Positions 6,502 to 18,200 of a stretch of 19,752 nt of DNA are shown here, piece after piece. The stretch lies in NCBI GenBank assembly GCA_050872805.1, contig JBNMHN010000014.1, positions 1 through 19,752 of the forward strand. The letters are read 5' to 3'. The notes under the pieces are model-generated. The model saw only the letters and a list, made by a program, of their open reading frames with translations. It was not told the DNA's origin and did not search any database. Every line of letters starts with the position of its first letter. The stretch's first letter is position 1. Both the position numbers and the translations under genes were made by a program. This DNA is from CAKVOD01 sp050872805. GTDB taxonomy: Bacteria; Bacillota; Clostridia; Christensenellales; UBA1242.

Positions 6502-7326
6502 TTATTCCCTTCCTAATCCATTATTTCTTATTTTTTCAAGATTTTGCTTATACTTATTAATCATTTCGTTATAGAAACGGCTATAGTGGTCATCATCTAC
6601 TGAATAGCCGATCGGGTCTCGCGCGCCATCATCAAAGTTGTAACTATGAATAGGCTTGTAATTCATAACTTCGTTAAGGCTATCCATATTCTTTTTCAAG
6701 ATGTCAAAGTGCTTATAAAATGTATCTTTTGCAAATGACGTCAAATCTTTTGAAGCATTATAATACAAATCTCTAACACGCTCAAAGTACAACAAGTAAT
6801 CATTGACAGCAAATAAGTTCAAGATCTCAGGCTGCATCAATTTATTGTCATAATATGAAATATTTGTTAGCCCTTTAATTCTTGCCTCAAGACCGTGGTC
6901 GATATCCCAAACATATATATATCTCAACATTTCGTTTAAGTCTTGCATACTGTATGGAATGTACGCTTTTTGCTCTTCATTTGTAAGAGTTTGTCCTAAG
7001 TACATTTTGAACCTTATGCAAATTTGTTTGTTTAGTTTTACCATTTCTTCGTGCGTGATAGTTGCAAGTAACAATGTTTGATTTAATAGTATGTAGTACT
7101 CTTCCGCTGCTAAAACTTTACTTAGCACATCATCTATTGAGCCACGCCTTTCATACTCTTCAAGAGCTTCAACCGTACTTGTTATTTTGACTTTATACAT
7201 CCTTTTTAGTGAGTCCAAAATTTCAAAAGAATCCTTAACAGAATCGGCTTCTAAGCGCAATTTTTCTTTTTCAGTCATAAGGACTCTCAAAATTTGTCCT
7301 TTTTCTGATGTAAAATTAAATGACAT
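6502..7326 (-). CDS. Unknown 274-residue helical protein, first gene of its operon
   Basis: I do not recognise this family. The 274 residues are strongly alpha-helical and charged. They have no signal peptide, no membrane segment and no P-loop or other catalytic motif that I can see. There is one cysteine, in the QICIRF segment (about residue 102). Notable aromatic/acidic patches are IYVWDIDHGLEARI in the middle and YSVDDDHYSRFYNEM near the end. The protein is probably cytoplasmic. The start at 7326 follows AGAGGG by 5 nt and a consensus promoter by about 20 nt, so its mRNA leader is only about 12 nt. It leads a three-gene unit with the DUF1858 protein and the 220-aa membrane protein, which suggests a shared process, possibly redox or stress related. 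That link is inference. Confidence 0.85.
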   Translation of the reverse strand: MSFNFTSEKGQILRVLMTEKEKLRLEADSVKDSFEILDSLKRMYKVKITSTVEALEEYERRGSIDDVLSKVLAAEEYYILLNQTLLLATITHEEMVKLNKQICIRFKMYLGQTLTNEEQKAYIPYSMQDLNEMLRYIYVWDIDHGLEARIKGLTNISYYDNKLMQPEILNLFAVNDYLLYFERVRDLYYNASKDLTSFAKDTFYKHFDILKKNMDSLNEVMNYKPIHSYNFDDGARDPIGYSVDDDHYSRFYNEMINKYKQNLEKIRNNGLGRE

Positions 7327-7345
7327 TTCATCCCTCTTTTGCTAT

Positions 7346-7373
7346 ATTATACCAACTTTTTGGAATTTGTCAA
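7346..7373 (-). promoter_or_regulatory. Sigma-A promoter of the 274-aa/DUF1858/220-aa operon
   Basis: On the minus strand, a perfect TTGACA (7373-7368) and a perfect TATAAT (7351-7346) are 16 bp apart, and TGG in front of the -10 box makes an extended -10. Expected start is near 7339, with a 5' leader of about 12 nt. It lies in the 81-bp gap after the sufB-like gene. I see no clear terminator between them, so some read-through from sufCB is possible. Confidence 0.85.
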
Positions 7374-7407
7374 GACGCATTTGCAATTTTGTCATATTTT
7401 TTTATTG

Positions 7408-8337
7408 CTAGCTCAAAAAGCCGTTTATAATAAAGTCTTCCGCTTCTTTTTCACTAAGACCGAGCGTGAGCAGTTTCTCTAGTTGCGCGCCCGCGATTTT
7501 GCCTATTGTTGCTTCGTGAATAAGTCGTGCATCGCTTGAGAGTGCGGAGATTTGCGGAATTGCAACAATTTGTGCTTTGTTCATCAAAATGGCGTCGCAT
7601 TCGACGTGTCCAAAGCATTCACACGTACCTGTAACGTTTGAATGGAATTCTTGATTTGATTCGTCTTTAGCAACGGCGCGTGATGTGATTTTTGTGGACG
7701 CGCCTGCGCCGATTAGTTTGACATCAAACACGGATGACGCGAACTGCGTTTTTTGCGTCAAAATCTTTTCATTGACGATAAATGTTGCTTTGTTTTTTAG
7801 TTCGCCTTTTGTGGTGCGGATTGCGTAGTCTACGCCCTCAAGTTGCAAGGTGTCCATAATCATTGTTGCGCCCTCATCTAGGAACACTTGCGTGAGCGGG
7901 CTGAGGTTCTTCTTCCCGACGCTTTGCCCGTGTCCGTAGTGCTTTTCGACGTACTTGACACGCGCGCCCTTTTCAAGATAGAATGTGTGGATGCCGTTGT
8001 GTGACGAATCGTGCTGCGTGTGGTTGTGGATGCCGCATCCTGCGACTATGACGACGTCGGCATTTTCGCCGATATGAAAGTCGTTGTATACTTCGTCGTT
8101 GAGTCCGCCCTCAGTCAAAATGACGGGTATGTACGCGGACTCATTTTTTGTGTTTGGCTTAACATATATGTCAATTCCTGTGCCGTTTTCCTTTGGCACA
8201 ATTTCGATGTTTTCGGAATTGACGCGTTCAACGCCCTTGCCGTTTAGGCGCAAGTTGTGTGCGCCTTGCGGAAACTCTTTGATGTCCGCAATCTTTTGCA
8301 ATATTTCTGTTTTTATTATTTCAATATCTTCAACCAT
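7408..8337 (-). CDS. sufB: Short SufB/SufD-family Fe-S cluster scaffold protein
   Basis: This encodes 309 residues of the SufBD beta-helix family. The C-terminal signature is plain: ARLIHEATIGKIAGAQLEKL, then GLSEKEAEDFIINGF. Cys247 (in HVECDAILM) and His274-Glu275 (in LIHEAT) line up with the catalytic Cys405 and the His433/Glu434 region of E. coli SufB. Residues 101-117 form a Cys/His-rich loop with C101, H104, H106, H109, H113 and H117. The protein lacks about 150 N-terminal residues of a standard SufB (about 470-490). It matches the short SufB seen with a lone SufC in many anaerobes. It should assemble nascent Fe-S clusters in the cytoplasm with SufC. AAGGA lies about 6 nt upstream; sufC is 45 bp upstream. 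No sufS, sufU or sufD is adjacent. Confidence 0.92.
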   Translation of the reverse strand: MVEDIEIIKTEILQKIADIKEFPQGAHNLRLNGKGVERVNSENIEIVPKENGTGIDIYVKPNTKNESAYIPVILTEGGLNDEVYNDFHIGENADVVIVAGCGIHNHTQHDSSHNGIHTFYLEKGARVKYVEKHYGHGQSVGKKNLSPLTQVFLDEGATMIMDTLQLEGVDYAIRTTKGELKNKATFIVNEKILTQKTQFASSVFDVKLIGAGASTKITSRAVAKDESNQEFHSNVTGTCECFGHVECDAILMNKAQIVAIPQISALSSDARLIHEATIGKIAGAQLEKLLTLGLSEKEAEDFIINGFLS

Positions 8338-8382
8338 ATTATTCCTTATTATATATATACTATACGCTTTTAATTTTAAATT

Positions 8383-9048
8383 TTAGTCGGCATTTAGCGT
8401 CTCTAACATTTCGTCGCGCACGCCAAATTTTTCGATTTTGCCGTCTTTCATCAAAATAATTTCGTCGGCAAGTTTCATCACTCTTTCTTGGTGACTGATG
8501 ACAATCATTGTTCTTTCGCTGTTGCGAAACTCGGAAAACACGCTGCTGAGGTTGTTGAAACTCCAAATATCAATACCCGCCTCGGGTTCGTCAAAGATAC
8601 CGACTGATATATCGCGGAGCAAGACACTAGCAAGTTCAATGCGCTTGAGTTCGCCTCCCGAAAGTGTTGTGTTGAGTTCGCGATACAAGTATTCGCTTGG
8701 TTCAAGCCCGACCTTTTTCAAAACACTTTCAAAGTCAGGCAATTTTTTGCCCGAAATCTTTAGGATATCTATGACGCGAACCCCTTTGAATGTGACAGGT
8801 TGTTGGAAAGCAAAGCCCATTCCCATATGAGCGCGCTCGTCAATTGATTTGCCCGTTATGTCCTGCCCGTCTAGCGTAATTTTCCCGTCCGCTTTGTATA
8901 GTCCCATAAGGCACTTGGCAAGCGTAGATTTTCCTGCGCCGTTGTGCCCTGTAATTACGTAAAACTTCCCTTTTTCAAACTCAAAATCAATACCTTTCAG
9001 TATTTCTTGATTTCCTACTTTGTATGATAGATTTTCAATTTTTAACAT
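8383..9048 (-). CDS. sufC: SufC, Fe-S assembly ATPase (ABC type)
   Basis: The ATPase partner of SufB, 221 residues from the chosen start. All ABC motifs are intact: Walker A GHNGAGKST, a double-Gln Q-loop in FAFQQPVTF, signature LSGGE, Walker B with catalytic Glu in GIFDEPEAGID, and the H-loop His in VISHQE. The sequence is SufC-like, with no transporter gene nearby. ATP-driven dimerisation of SufC reshapes the SufB scaffold. An in-frame ATG also exists at 9060, adding MEGK, but it has no ribosome binding site in front. The purines GGAAGGA that lie on those four codons make a good Shine-Dalgarno for the ATG at 9048, though spacing is short (3-4 nt), so the start is not certain. Confidence 0.93.
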   Translation of the reverse strand: MLKIENLSYKVGNQEILKGIDFEFEKGKFYVITGHNGAGKSTLAKCLMGLYKADGKITLDGQDITGKSIDERAHMGMGFAFQQPVTFKGVRVIDILKISGKKLPDFESVLKKVGLEPSEYLYRELNTTLSGGELKRIELASVLLRDISVGIFDEPEAGIDIWSFNNLSSVFSEFRNSERTMIVISHQERVMKLADEIILMKDGKIEKFGVRDEMLETLNAD

Positions 9049-9069
9049 TTTTCCTTCCATTTAACTGCT

Positions 9070-9121
9070 GGATAATACGGCGCGCGTATATTTTATGCGA
9101 GTCGCGCATACTATCCGCCGT
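9070..9121 (-). promoter_or_regulatory. Structured 5' leader of sufC with two competing folds
   Basis: Fold I is a three-way junction. GGATA/TATCC (9116-9112 with 9074-9070) encloses hairpin TATGCG/CGCATA (9110-9105 with 9099-9094, 5-nt loop) and hairpin ATACG/CGTAT (9089-9085 with 9079-9075, 5-nt loop). Fold II replaces the outer and second stems with ACGGCG/CGCCGT (9121-9116 with 9082-9077), keeping the first hairpin. The two folds share bases and cannot coexist. The region is GC-rich in AT-rich surroundings. It lies between the predicted start (about 9127) and the sufC Shine-Dalgarno. No named riboswitch was recognised; regulation is inference. Confidence 0.5.
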
Positions 9122-9133
9122 CACTTTGTTTTT

Positions 9134-9163
9134 ATTATACCAAATTTTTCTCACAAAATGCAA
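9134..9163 (-). promoter_or_regulatory. Sigma-A promoter of sufCB
   Basis: On the minus strand, TATAAT (9139-9134), with TGG in front (extended -10), is preceded by TTGCAT (9163-9158) at 18 bp. The -10 box is perfect and the -35 box is weaker. The expected start is near 9127, giving a leader of about 80 nt before sufC. Confidence 0.65.
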
Positions 9164-9239
9164 TTGTTTTATATAAAATTGTTGCAATGCACAAATTTTG
9201 TTGCACTTGGTCTAAACAAAGCAAAACCCACTGACAAAC

Positions 9240-9281
9240 AAAAAAGAATAGAAACTGCTTTCGCAATTTCTATTCTTTTTT
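9240..9281 (-). terminator. Long hairpin terminator after the giant gene
   Basis: A perfect 15-bp inverted repeat has arms at 9240-9254 (AAAAAAGAATAGAAA) and 9267-9281. After one mismatch it contains an inner TGC/GCA stem with a TTTC loop. The six-A/six-T ends are oriented as in a terminator that works on both strands. It lies 18 bp past the stop codon of the 3069-aa gene and about 75 bp before the sufC promoter, so it separates the two operons. Confidence 0.85.
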
Positions 9282-9298
9282 ATTCTTACCATTATACA

Positions 9299-12200
9299 CT
9301 ATTTATGTTGCCATACTGGTTTTAATGTTGTATTTGAATCAATTTTAATACTGCTAGAGCCATATGAGCTGTCATAAATGTTTTTAACTTCATTTGCCCA
9401 ACCTGCAGTTTTAAAATTATAAGTTGCCCCAAATTTGTGAGTACATTCAGCAACATATTGCTCAAATATTAAATCCGTTCCCCTAACAATGCGCGTTTTG
9501 TTTGTTCCATTAGTGTTAGAAACATTTCCAACACTTATTGTCTTATCTGGCACCAATTTGGAAGGCGCCCACCAACTTGGCTTTACCCACGCATTTACAT
9601 CAAACGTGACTGTACACCATTGTGTTTCAGTCCAGATTGCGACGTATTCGCAATTGCCGTTTGGTGTTAGAACCGTATTTGTTGTGATTGTTGTTTCTCC
9701 TAGTTTATAACCGCCGAATGCGTATTCGCTTGTATATGAACCAAAGTCTTTTGAAAGCATTGCGTATTGTGGGAGTACTATGCTTGAACCTTCATAAAGT
9801 TCATATGTTTGCGAATATGGAGCCGTCAAACTTGATGTGTATTGCGACGTAACTTTGACACTGAATTTATTTCTCAAATACCACGTGCTATCGGTAGAGA
9901 CGATAAAGTTATCCACTTTTGTACTTTCGTCGAAGTTCGCACTTGTATAAACTAATGTCGAATCGTTGTATGCGTCAAATGTTGTCATATCAAGCACTGT
10001 TCCGCTGACGACGACTTCGTCATAGATAGCAGAGCCTGCATTGATGACTTTGATTGAATAGATTGCGTCAATCTTTTCATCCCATTTTGCATATAGATAT
10101 GTTCCATTTTCAGGCATTTGCGAAGCACTGAATATTGTGCCGTCGACAAAGTTTGGAGTCGTGAACCAGCCCACAAATGTGCGCGTTGTTCTTGTGTGAC
10201 TTGCTAGGTCGTCAATAACTTGCGTATCGTAGTTTGGAAGCGCTATACTTTCCCCTACGGTTGCCATTATTGTATCGACTTTTGTTTCGCCGTCAAACAA
10301 TGTTAACGTTTGCTTTGAAACAATCAAATTCCACTTTGCGTACAAATCGAAACTTTCGTTAGGCATCAAATTGCTTTCAAACAAGGTTTCAATTTCATAT
10401 GTGTTTGACTTAAACCACCCGTCGAACTCATAAAGTGAGTATGATGTGGTTGTCGAAACTTCCTTATTTTCAAGGCTCGAAAGCACTATTTCGTCGCCAT
10501 AGAAACCAGAGATTGTGCGAACAACTTGGTCGAAGTCTTTAAAGTTGATTGTTTGCTTTTGGTAGTTGCTGACAACATCCCACTTAGCGTATAGGGTCAA
10601 GTTTTGGCTTGGCATTGAAGTAGCGTCAAACTTTGTGCCCTCGTCAAATGTTTCGCTTGTATACCAACCAACAAAGTGATATGTTGTTTTTTCGGTATCA
10701 GTGATTGAAACTCTATCTTCATATGTTGGAAGTTCTATTGAATAATTTTCATATTCATTGATACTTGCAACATCTGCGCCGCCGTTTGTGACGAATGTGA
10801 GCGTGTACTTGTTGACGCGGTCAACCGCCGTCCATTTTGCGTACAATTTTGTGTCGTGACGTGGCATTTTGTCACTCGAAAACTCGGTGCCGTTGTCAAA
10901 TGTTGGCGTTGTATACCAGCCGTCGAAACAATAGGTTGTTTTTGTGTTGCCGTCGATTACTTCACGATTGGAATAGGTTGGCAAATTAAGTTTAGCACTC
11001 GGCGCGCTTGTGATATTGGATACCGCTGCGCCGCCGTTTGTTTCAAAACTCATTGTGTACGAAACTGATTTTTGACATTTCCAGTCGCTTTCGCTTGCCG
11101 TCCATTCGGAGCCTTCGTCGTATGTATACGAATTAGCGTAAGCATAGACGCTGCTTAGGTCAAGAGACTTGCCGATGTCAATGAGTTTCATATCATTGCT
11201 TTCTAGGTTCATATTGACGCCCCCCGCTAATGGCATTACCATTTGCATTGTGAGGTCGGTCACATATTCCTTTTGCGCTGACTCAACGAATGACGGCTTG
11301 ATACTGATTGCGATTGAATCAAGTTTGTCATCATTTGAAATTTCTTTCAAATTGAGTTTTACATTATAACTACCGTTATTGTTGTTATAGTCAAGCAAAA
11401 CATTTCCCATATTGATAGGGTTTTCCCTGTTCTTTGCCTTTTCCATTGACTCATTGATAGCGCTCATAATTGAGTCCGTGAACCCAGTCATATATTGTAG
11501 ATAATACATTATATTGTCAAGGAACGTTGTGTAATGAACCATTGTTTTCTTTTCATAGAGGCGTGAACCAATTACTTTTGCGACGTGTTCCGTCCTATGA
11601 ATATAAACATTTTCATCGACATAATAGATATTGATGTATCTATCTTCCGATTTGTAAATACCTTTCACAAAGTCACCGACTATGAAATCGACGTCGTTGT
11701 TTACACCTTCAACTGACGGCATTGGTCCGATGACGGCTTTAATCACTGGGCGCTTGTCGACAAGTTTGATTTGGATGTCGATTGGGATGTGCCAGTCAAT
11801 ATTAATGCCGATAATTGTCATTTTGATGTCAAGCGTTGCGGTTATGTGATAGTCATTGAGTTCCGACGTATTGATGACTCCTTTCAGCAAATTGCTGATA
11901 CTACTAATGTCAAAGTAGTTACCCTCGATTGCAGGAACTTCCTCAAAATCGACAAAGTCAATGTTGAGATTAAAGTATTCGCTAGATGTGACACCTGTAT
12001 ACATATTATTTAGGTCAAAATGGCTGAGTTTGCCGTTTGCAGTGCTGATATTCAGCGCCATTGTTTGCGCATTTTCATTGCCGCTAATCTTTTTGCCGTC
12101 GAGGCAAATTGTGAGGGCGCCGTTTGAATAATTGATGCTTCCAACAATTTTTAGCATTGCAAACGGGTCGCCAAAGTCAAGCGTTGGCATTGCGCCTTTG

Positions 12201-15200
12201 AAGTTGTCAAAGTTCAAATCACCAAGGTCGATTTTATCAAAGATTCCAAGACTGTTGATGTCGTAGCCGAATACTGCCAAGACAATGCCCAAAATTTCTT
12301 GAATATTTGTTTTGTGAATCTTTACTTTGAGTCCACTGTAATTTACATAAATATATGTGCCGTCAAAGTCGAGTGTAACTGCGATGTCTTTTTCGCCGTG
12401 GAGCGTTGCATTTCCGTGGAACAATTTTTGCGCGCCGCTAATGTCGAGGCTTGCATTGATTGAGCCGTCGAAACGCTTTGTTTGCCCGTTGTACACTTGC
12501 GTGCTTGCGCTGACTGTGTACTTTTGCGTGTTCAAAGTGTCGATGACGCATTGAATTGTGTTCAACAATTCTTCAACAGTTGCGTAGTCTTGCCCGTTGA
12601 TTGTAGCGAGTTTGACCGCGTCACTTGTCGCGATTATTGAAACATTTGCTTTGATTGATTCAAAGTCAGCGACAACATCCAAGATTTTTGAAATGTCGAG
12701 GCTGATTGAACCTGACGCGATGTTCATATCAAACACATTTTCGTTTAGTGCGAATGTACCGAATTTTGAAAGGTCAAGTTTCTTGACTGTATCAATGATT
12801 TTGTCAAGGCTCAAATCATTTGTGCTTGTTTTGATGTTTCCAAAATATGGAAGTTCAAAGCCCAAGTTGAAGTTTTTGTTAATGAAGTCGACAACCATAT
12901 TGCCTTCGACATTGCTTTCCGTTGGTGCAACCAAGTTTGCGCCAAAATTGCGGTTCGCAAAGTCTACGATTTGCAACAAGTCTTTTTCTACAAACTGAAC
13001 TTTCAAGTTTGCAAAGTCGACATAGATTGTGCTGCCGCGCACGTGGATTGTGACGGAGAGCCCTTTAAATTCCGCTACCACATCGACTTTGATTTTGTCG
13101 CTATAGTCAATGCTCAAACTTGCGTCGATTTGTTGGTCGTAGCCAAGCAATTTTGCGCTGACTTGCGCGTCAAGCGCGATTGCTTTTGTGCGGTATACTT
13201 GCAAAATTCTGCTACATACTGGCAAAATACCGGTAACTTTACTGTAGTTTTCAGCAGTTATGTCGCAAATTTCAAAATTATTTACAATTTCAATTTTTGC
13301 GCTAATTTTATCATATACAACGCTAATTGATTGAATGTCATTGTCGATAAATGAAAGTGCTATATTTACTAAACTTGTATCAATATTGATTTCATTTAAG
13401 CCATTTTGCGTGATTGATTTAATGAATGTATTAATGTCAAAATCAATATTGGAATTTGTGTCAATTGTGACGCCAAATTCTTTTTCAGCCCACTCGAGTA
13501 TTGTATCAATTTCGCTGAGTGCGACTTGAAGTTTCATTCCGTCGATGTTTGCATAAATGACGCCGTTTTGTAGGTCAATGACAATTGTTTTTTCAAACGC
13601 GACAATTGTTGCGCTGACTCTTAGGTCGGCAATATTTTGCGTTTGCATAAATGCTTTGAAGTCGACGCTTGCGCTGCCCGCAAAGTTCATTGTGTCGTAG
13701 GTAAAATCAAATGTGAATGCGATTTTGCCGTTACTTACGATTGAGTAGATCGAACTTGCCTTTTCAATGACGCTTGAAAGTGGCAAATATTCGTCCGTGT
13801 TTTCAACCGCGATTGCTTTGTTGCCGATGTTTTGCGTGAGCGAAACGGCAATGCCGTCATATTCGGCACTGGCAACAAATCCGTTTTCAAGGCTCAGTTG
13901 CAAAATCAAATCTTTATAAGTGATTTGCAAGTTTTTGCCGTTCAAAAGTTCAAAATTGATGTCACCAAAATGAATATTGTCAAGGCTAATTTTCTCTTGT
14001 GAATTGTTTTCTATTGAAATATCAAATTCACGGCAAACTAGGTCGATAATGTCACTGATTTCATTAATTCCAAACTTGTATTTTAGTCCACTAATTTCAA
14101 GATATACAATATTGTCTACCAGTGTTGCGGAAACTTTTTGATTGAATATCGTTGTATTTAATTGAACGCCATTATTATTGATGACGTAGTCAATTGTGAG
14201 TTCGCCCACAAACTTTTCAATTTGTGGTGCGGAAACTGTGATTGTACCAAACATTCCTGACAAGTATCCGTCGATAAATGGCTCAATAAATGGCAAGTAT
14301 GCGATTATATCGAAGTATCCGTTTGTATTTTGGTCGATGTCGCAAGGCGTTCTATCAAATTTCACGGCAATATTTGCGTAATCGTTAATTGAAACGCTTG
14401 CGCCGTTTAGTGTATTGTTTTGGCAGTCGGCGACGACGTTGATTTCGCCACTTACAAGGCGACTTAGGTCAATGCCGAATTTTGTGAGGTCGAGGCTAGC
14501 AAAATCAAACCCAAAGTCTTTCAAATCAAAGTTTGTAACTTTTGCAGTTATTCTTTCGCCGTCATACCCTAAGCGCACTTTCTTCAAGTACTTTTCAACA
14601 AGCGCTTTATCAAGTGTCACATTAATTTGTGGCGCATTTGTTTGACTGTCGCCCATTGTCCTATTTATAAGGGCAACAACTTTGTCAATGTCATTTAGAC
14701 TAAACTTGATTTTTAATCCGTCAAAGTTTGCATAGACTGTGTTTTCAAGTAATTTTACGTCAAGGTTTTTGCCTAGAATTTGCGTCGAAATTTGCGCTTG
14801 CAAGCCTAGTTCACTGTAGTTTACAAGTCCACTGATTGCGTATTCGCCAACGCTCAAATCAATTTCAGCAAAAATTTGTTTTTGCGATGCAATGTCGATA
14901 ATATTTTTGACAAGTTCGACAAGGTTTTCAGCACTTACGTAGTTTTCGCTCAAAACAATGTCGTTGTAATTTTCGACTGCATTGAATGTGACATTTACTC
15001 TTGCATAGTCGCAAACAAGTGAAACATTTGAAAGTCCACCATTTGCGGTTGTTATGCCAAGGACTGCGCTGTCAAGTTTGCCGAGATTGCTAGCAAACAC
15101 TGTCAAGGTGTTGTTGTTATATCCTAGTGAAACACTAGAAATTGCGAGTTTTACGTAGTCAATTATCTGTTGTTGCGAAACTTCCGCACTCATCTGGATG

Positions 15201-18200
15201 TTCCCAAAACTTTCGATTGCTGCGCAAACGTTGATGTCTTGATATGAAACATAGATTACCTTATCAACAAGCACAACCGTGAGTGTATTGCCCAAAAGTT
15301 CAGTGCTTGCGTCAAGCTTGATGTTTCCGCCATTGTAACTATAGTTGTAATTTACGACAAAGTGCAATTCTTCAGGGCTAATTCCATCGATTGGAACGAC
15401 GCCATCCATAATTTGCAAGTCGATTTGCCCGCTAATTGCGTTACTTTTTGCTGTCGCAATCGCGCTATCGACAACACTCAAAATGTCGTTGATATCGACA
15501 AAGTCGCACGCTGGTTTTGTGACGACTATTGCGTCAGTGCGAACTGAAAGTTCAAGGGTCAAACTGTCGATACTGATTTTTTCGACGCTCAAATCGTTGA
15601 TTTCAATTTCGGCACCCATAATTGTTTTAGCAAAATTGAGTGTCAAACCAATTTTGCCGATTTGAATGTTTGCACTGTTGTTTGCAACTTGAATTGTGTT
15701 GACAAAACTCAAGTCACTGACGTTTAGCACGCTTGCAACCGTTTTCAAAATGTCAACGATATTTTCAGCGCTAACATTTGGCATTTGCGCGTCAATTTTT
15801 CCAAAGTTGTTTTCAATAAAGGCAACAACTTTGTCAAAGTCATTAATGTTTGCACTGATTGATAGTCCCCCTACTGCAACGTAGATTATATTGTCAATGT
15901 ATGTCACATTAACTGTAATTCCGTACATCGTAAGTCTTATGTTTGCTTTAATGTTTCCGTCCGTGATTGAAATTTTGTAGTCAATATTTGCTTCAATTTC
16001 TTGGTTATTGACACTTGCTTTTAATACGGCCGAACCGCTAAAGTTGTTCGCCTTGATTGTGTTCAAAACAGGTTCGACAAGTGGGAACAATTGCGTAATG
16101 TCAAGGTATTCATCCGAATTTGCGACACTGATGTCGTTTTCGTTTGCGACAAAGTCGATTGCAAACAATTCCGCGCCACTCTGTGTGAGTTTTGCGCCAC
16201 TAAAGTTGTCATTTGCAATGTTTAGTGAAACCTCAAAATCGTCATATGTTGCGCTAATTTTGTCACCTGTGTATGCTAGGTACAACTTATTAATGACGCC
16301 CAAAATTTTGTTTGCGTCAATTGACACATTTGGCATTTGCGGCATTGTGACATTTAGAGTGTTCAAGAGTTCTTGAACCTTGTCAATATCGCTGAGTGCG
16401 AACTTGACGTTTGCGCCAAGTGCTGAAGCATAGACAACATCGTCGACAAACACAAGGTTTACTTTATATTCACCATATGTTGCGACTGCTGCAACCGCTA
16501 TATCTTTGCCAATTACATTGATTTGCCCGCTTACGCTGACGCCCTCATAGTTGGCTTTGAATGTGGCAAAAATTCCGTCCTTTGCATAATTTGCAAAATT
16601 CTTTGCGACGCGAATAAGTTGCATTGCGTCGATATAGTCGTCGGCTGCAACTGTTTTTTGCACAAACTCTTTATATTCAAATGATGTTTCGATTGAATAA
16701 TCGTTATAGTTTGCGGAAAGTTTTGCAAATTTTCCGTCACTGAGTTCAATGTTTGCGCCGAACTCGCCGTTGATTACCGCCAAAATGTTGTTGTTCATTT
16801 CAACTGAAGTGTTTGAAATGATGTCTAGCGCAGTTTTTAGAATGGCATATATTGTTTGTTTTTGTTCTTCGGTCAAATTAATGTTGAGCATTTGTTTGAT
16901 GCTATCTAAGTTGATTTCGTCGACATTAATTTCGCTAATCTTGTCTTTGATACTGTCAATGCTGTCAAGTTTGAGTTCAATTCCAAATTCGTTCATCAAA
17001 TCTTTGAGTGTTTGCTCGCTGACTTTGATTTTGATGCCTTGATAAGATAGATATGCAACGCCATTACTGTATGTAAAGTCAAAATCGTTTTCGCCAACAT
17101 TTGTACTCAAATTCAAGTAAATGTTTCCGCCATTATAGGCGTAGTTTACATTTGCGTTTACTGTGTAATCTTTAACTTTAATAGTTGCGTCTGCATTTAC
17201 ATCATTTGCCTTGAATGTGGCAACCGCTGCATTTGTGAGGTCGATAACATTTGATAGTGTCAAATACTTGCCTGTTGGCTCGCTAACTGCAATAACATTT
17301 GAGTAGTTGAATGCGCACTCAACTGCATAACCCTTGTACGCAACCCTTGCGTTTACAATCTTTGAATTTTCGGTTTGAACATTCAATTTGATGTCGCCGT
17401 ATTCAAACGACAAACCGCCGTTTTCATCGACTACAATTTGGTTCAAGAATTGAAGCGTAAGTTTTGAAAAGTCAATTGTTTTCAATTTTTGAATGAGTGC
17501 GCCGATGATTTCTTGCTTTTCAATTTGTTCAAAGTCAAACTTTCCGCTAATGAAATCTTTGAGCGCCGCAATATCCGCGCTGTCGCACTTAATTCCAAGC
17601 GCGCCAATGTTTGCATAAACAGTGTTTCCATAGTATGCAAGTCTAAAATCGTTTTCAGCAATTGTTGTTTCAAGTTGCAAATTAACTTTGTCAAATGTAA
17701 GTCTACTTTCTAGCCCCAAAACATCGACTGTTGCGGTGAATGGTGTTTGCACGGTGTTCAAAAGTGCTGCCAAAACGGCAAATTGCTTGGACGCTTCAGC
17801 ATATGTAGTGTCGTCACTAGGTTTTGTGAGACCAATCATAGTATCTTTTGTTTCAAGCGCCACTTTTGGCTCTACTGTGAAATTGCCAAACGCGATTTTA
17901 GGAATATCCACGCTCTTTATGTTGTATTCCGTGTCCGTTTTGATGACAATGTCACCGACTGGGGTGTTCATTTTCAACAAAATTTCCGTTTCGCCCTTTT
18001 CTTCGGTGATATTTTGCATCAACCCCATTAGCGCATTGATGTCAAGCATACTTGCAATGTCGATTTCAGGTAAAACGCCCGAAAGTGCTGCGCCGACGAC
18101 TTTGACAAGTCCGCCGATGTCGTCCGTTGTCGCTTGATATCTTGCGCCTAATAGGTCGACATAAATTTTTCCGTCGACGTACGCAAAGGTAATTGCGAGG

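Noticed and set aside
5691..6560. A 289-codon plus-strand frame over the 220-aa and DUF1858 genes
   Set aside because: It is the antisense of Lys/Glu-rich coding sequence, giving a Ser/Phe-rich artefact; it has no upstream signals and spans two well-supported genes.
9095..9325. A plus-strand frame of 76 codons in the sufC/giant gap
   Set aside because: It crosses the long hairpin terminator and the sufCB promoter and has no ribosome binding site.
9299..9420. Cell-wall sorting signal (LPXTG) or C-terminal membrane anchor on the giant protein
   Set aside because: The last residues end the final repeat (LKPVWQHK) with no LPXTG-like motif, hydrophobic stretch or basic tail.
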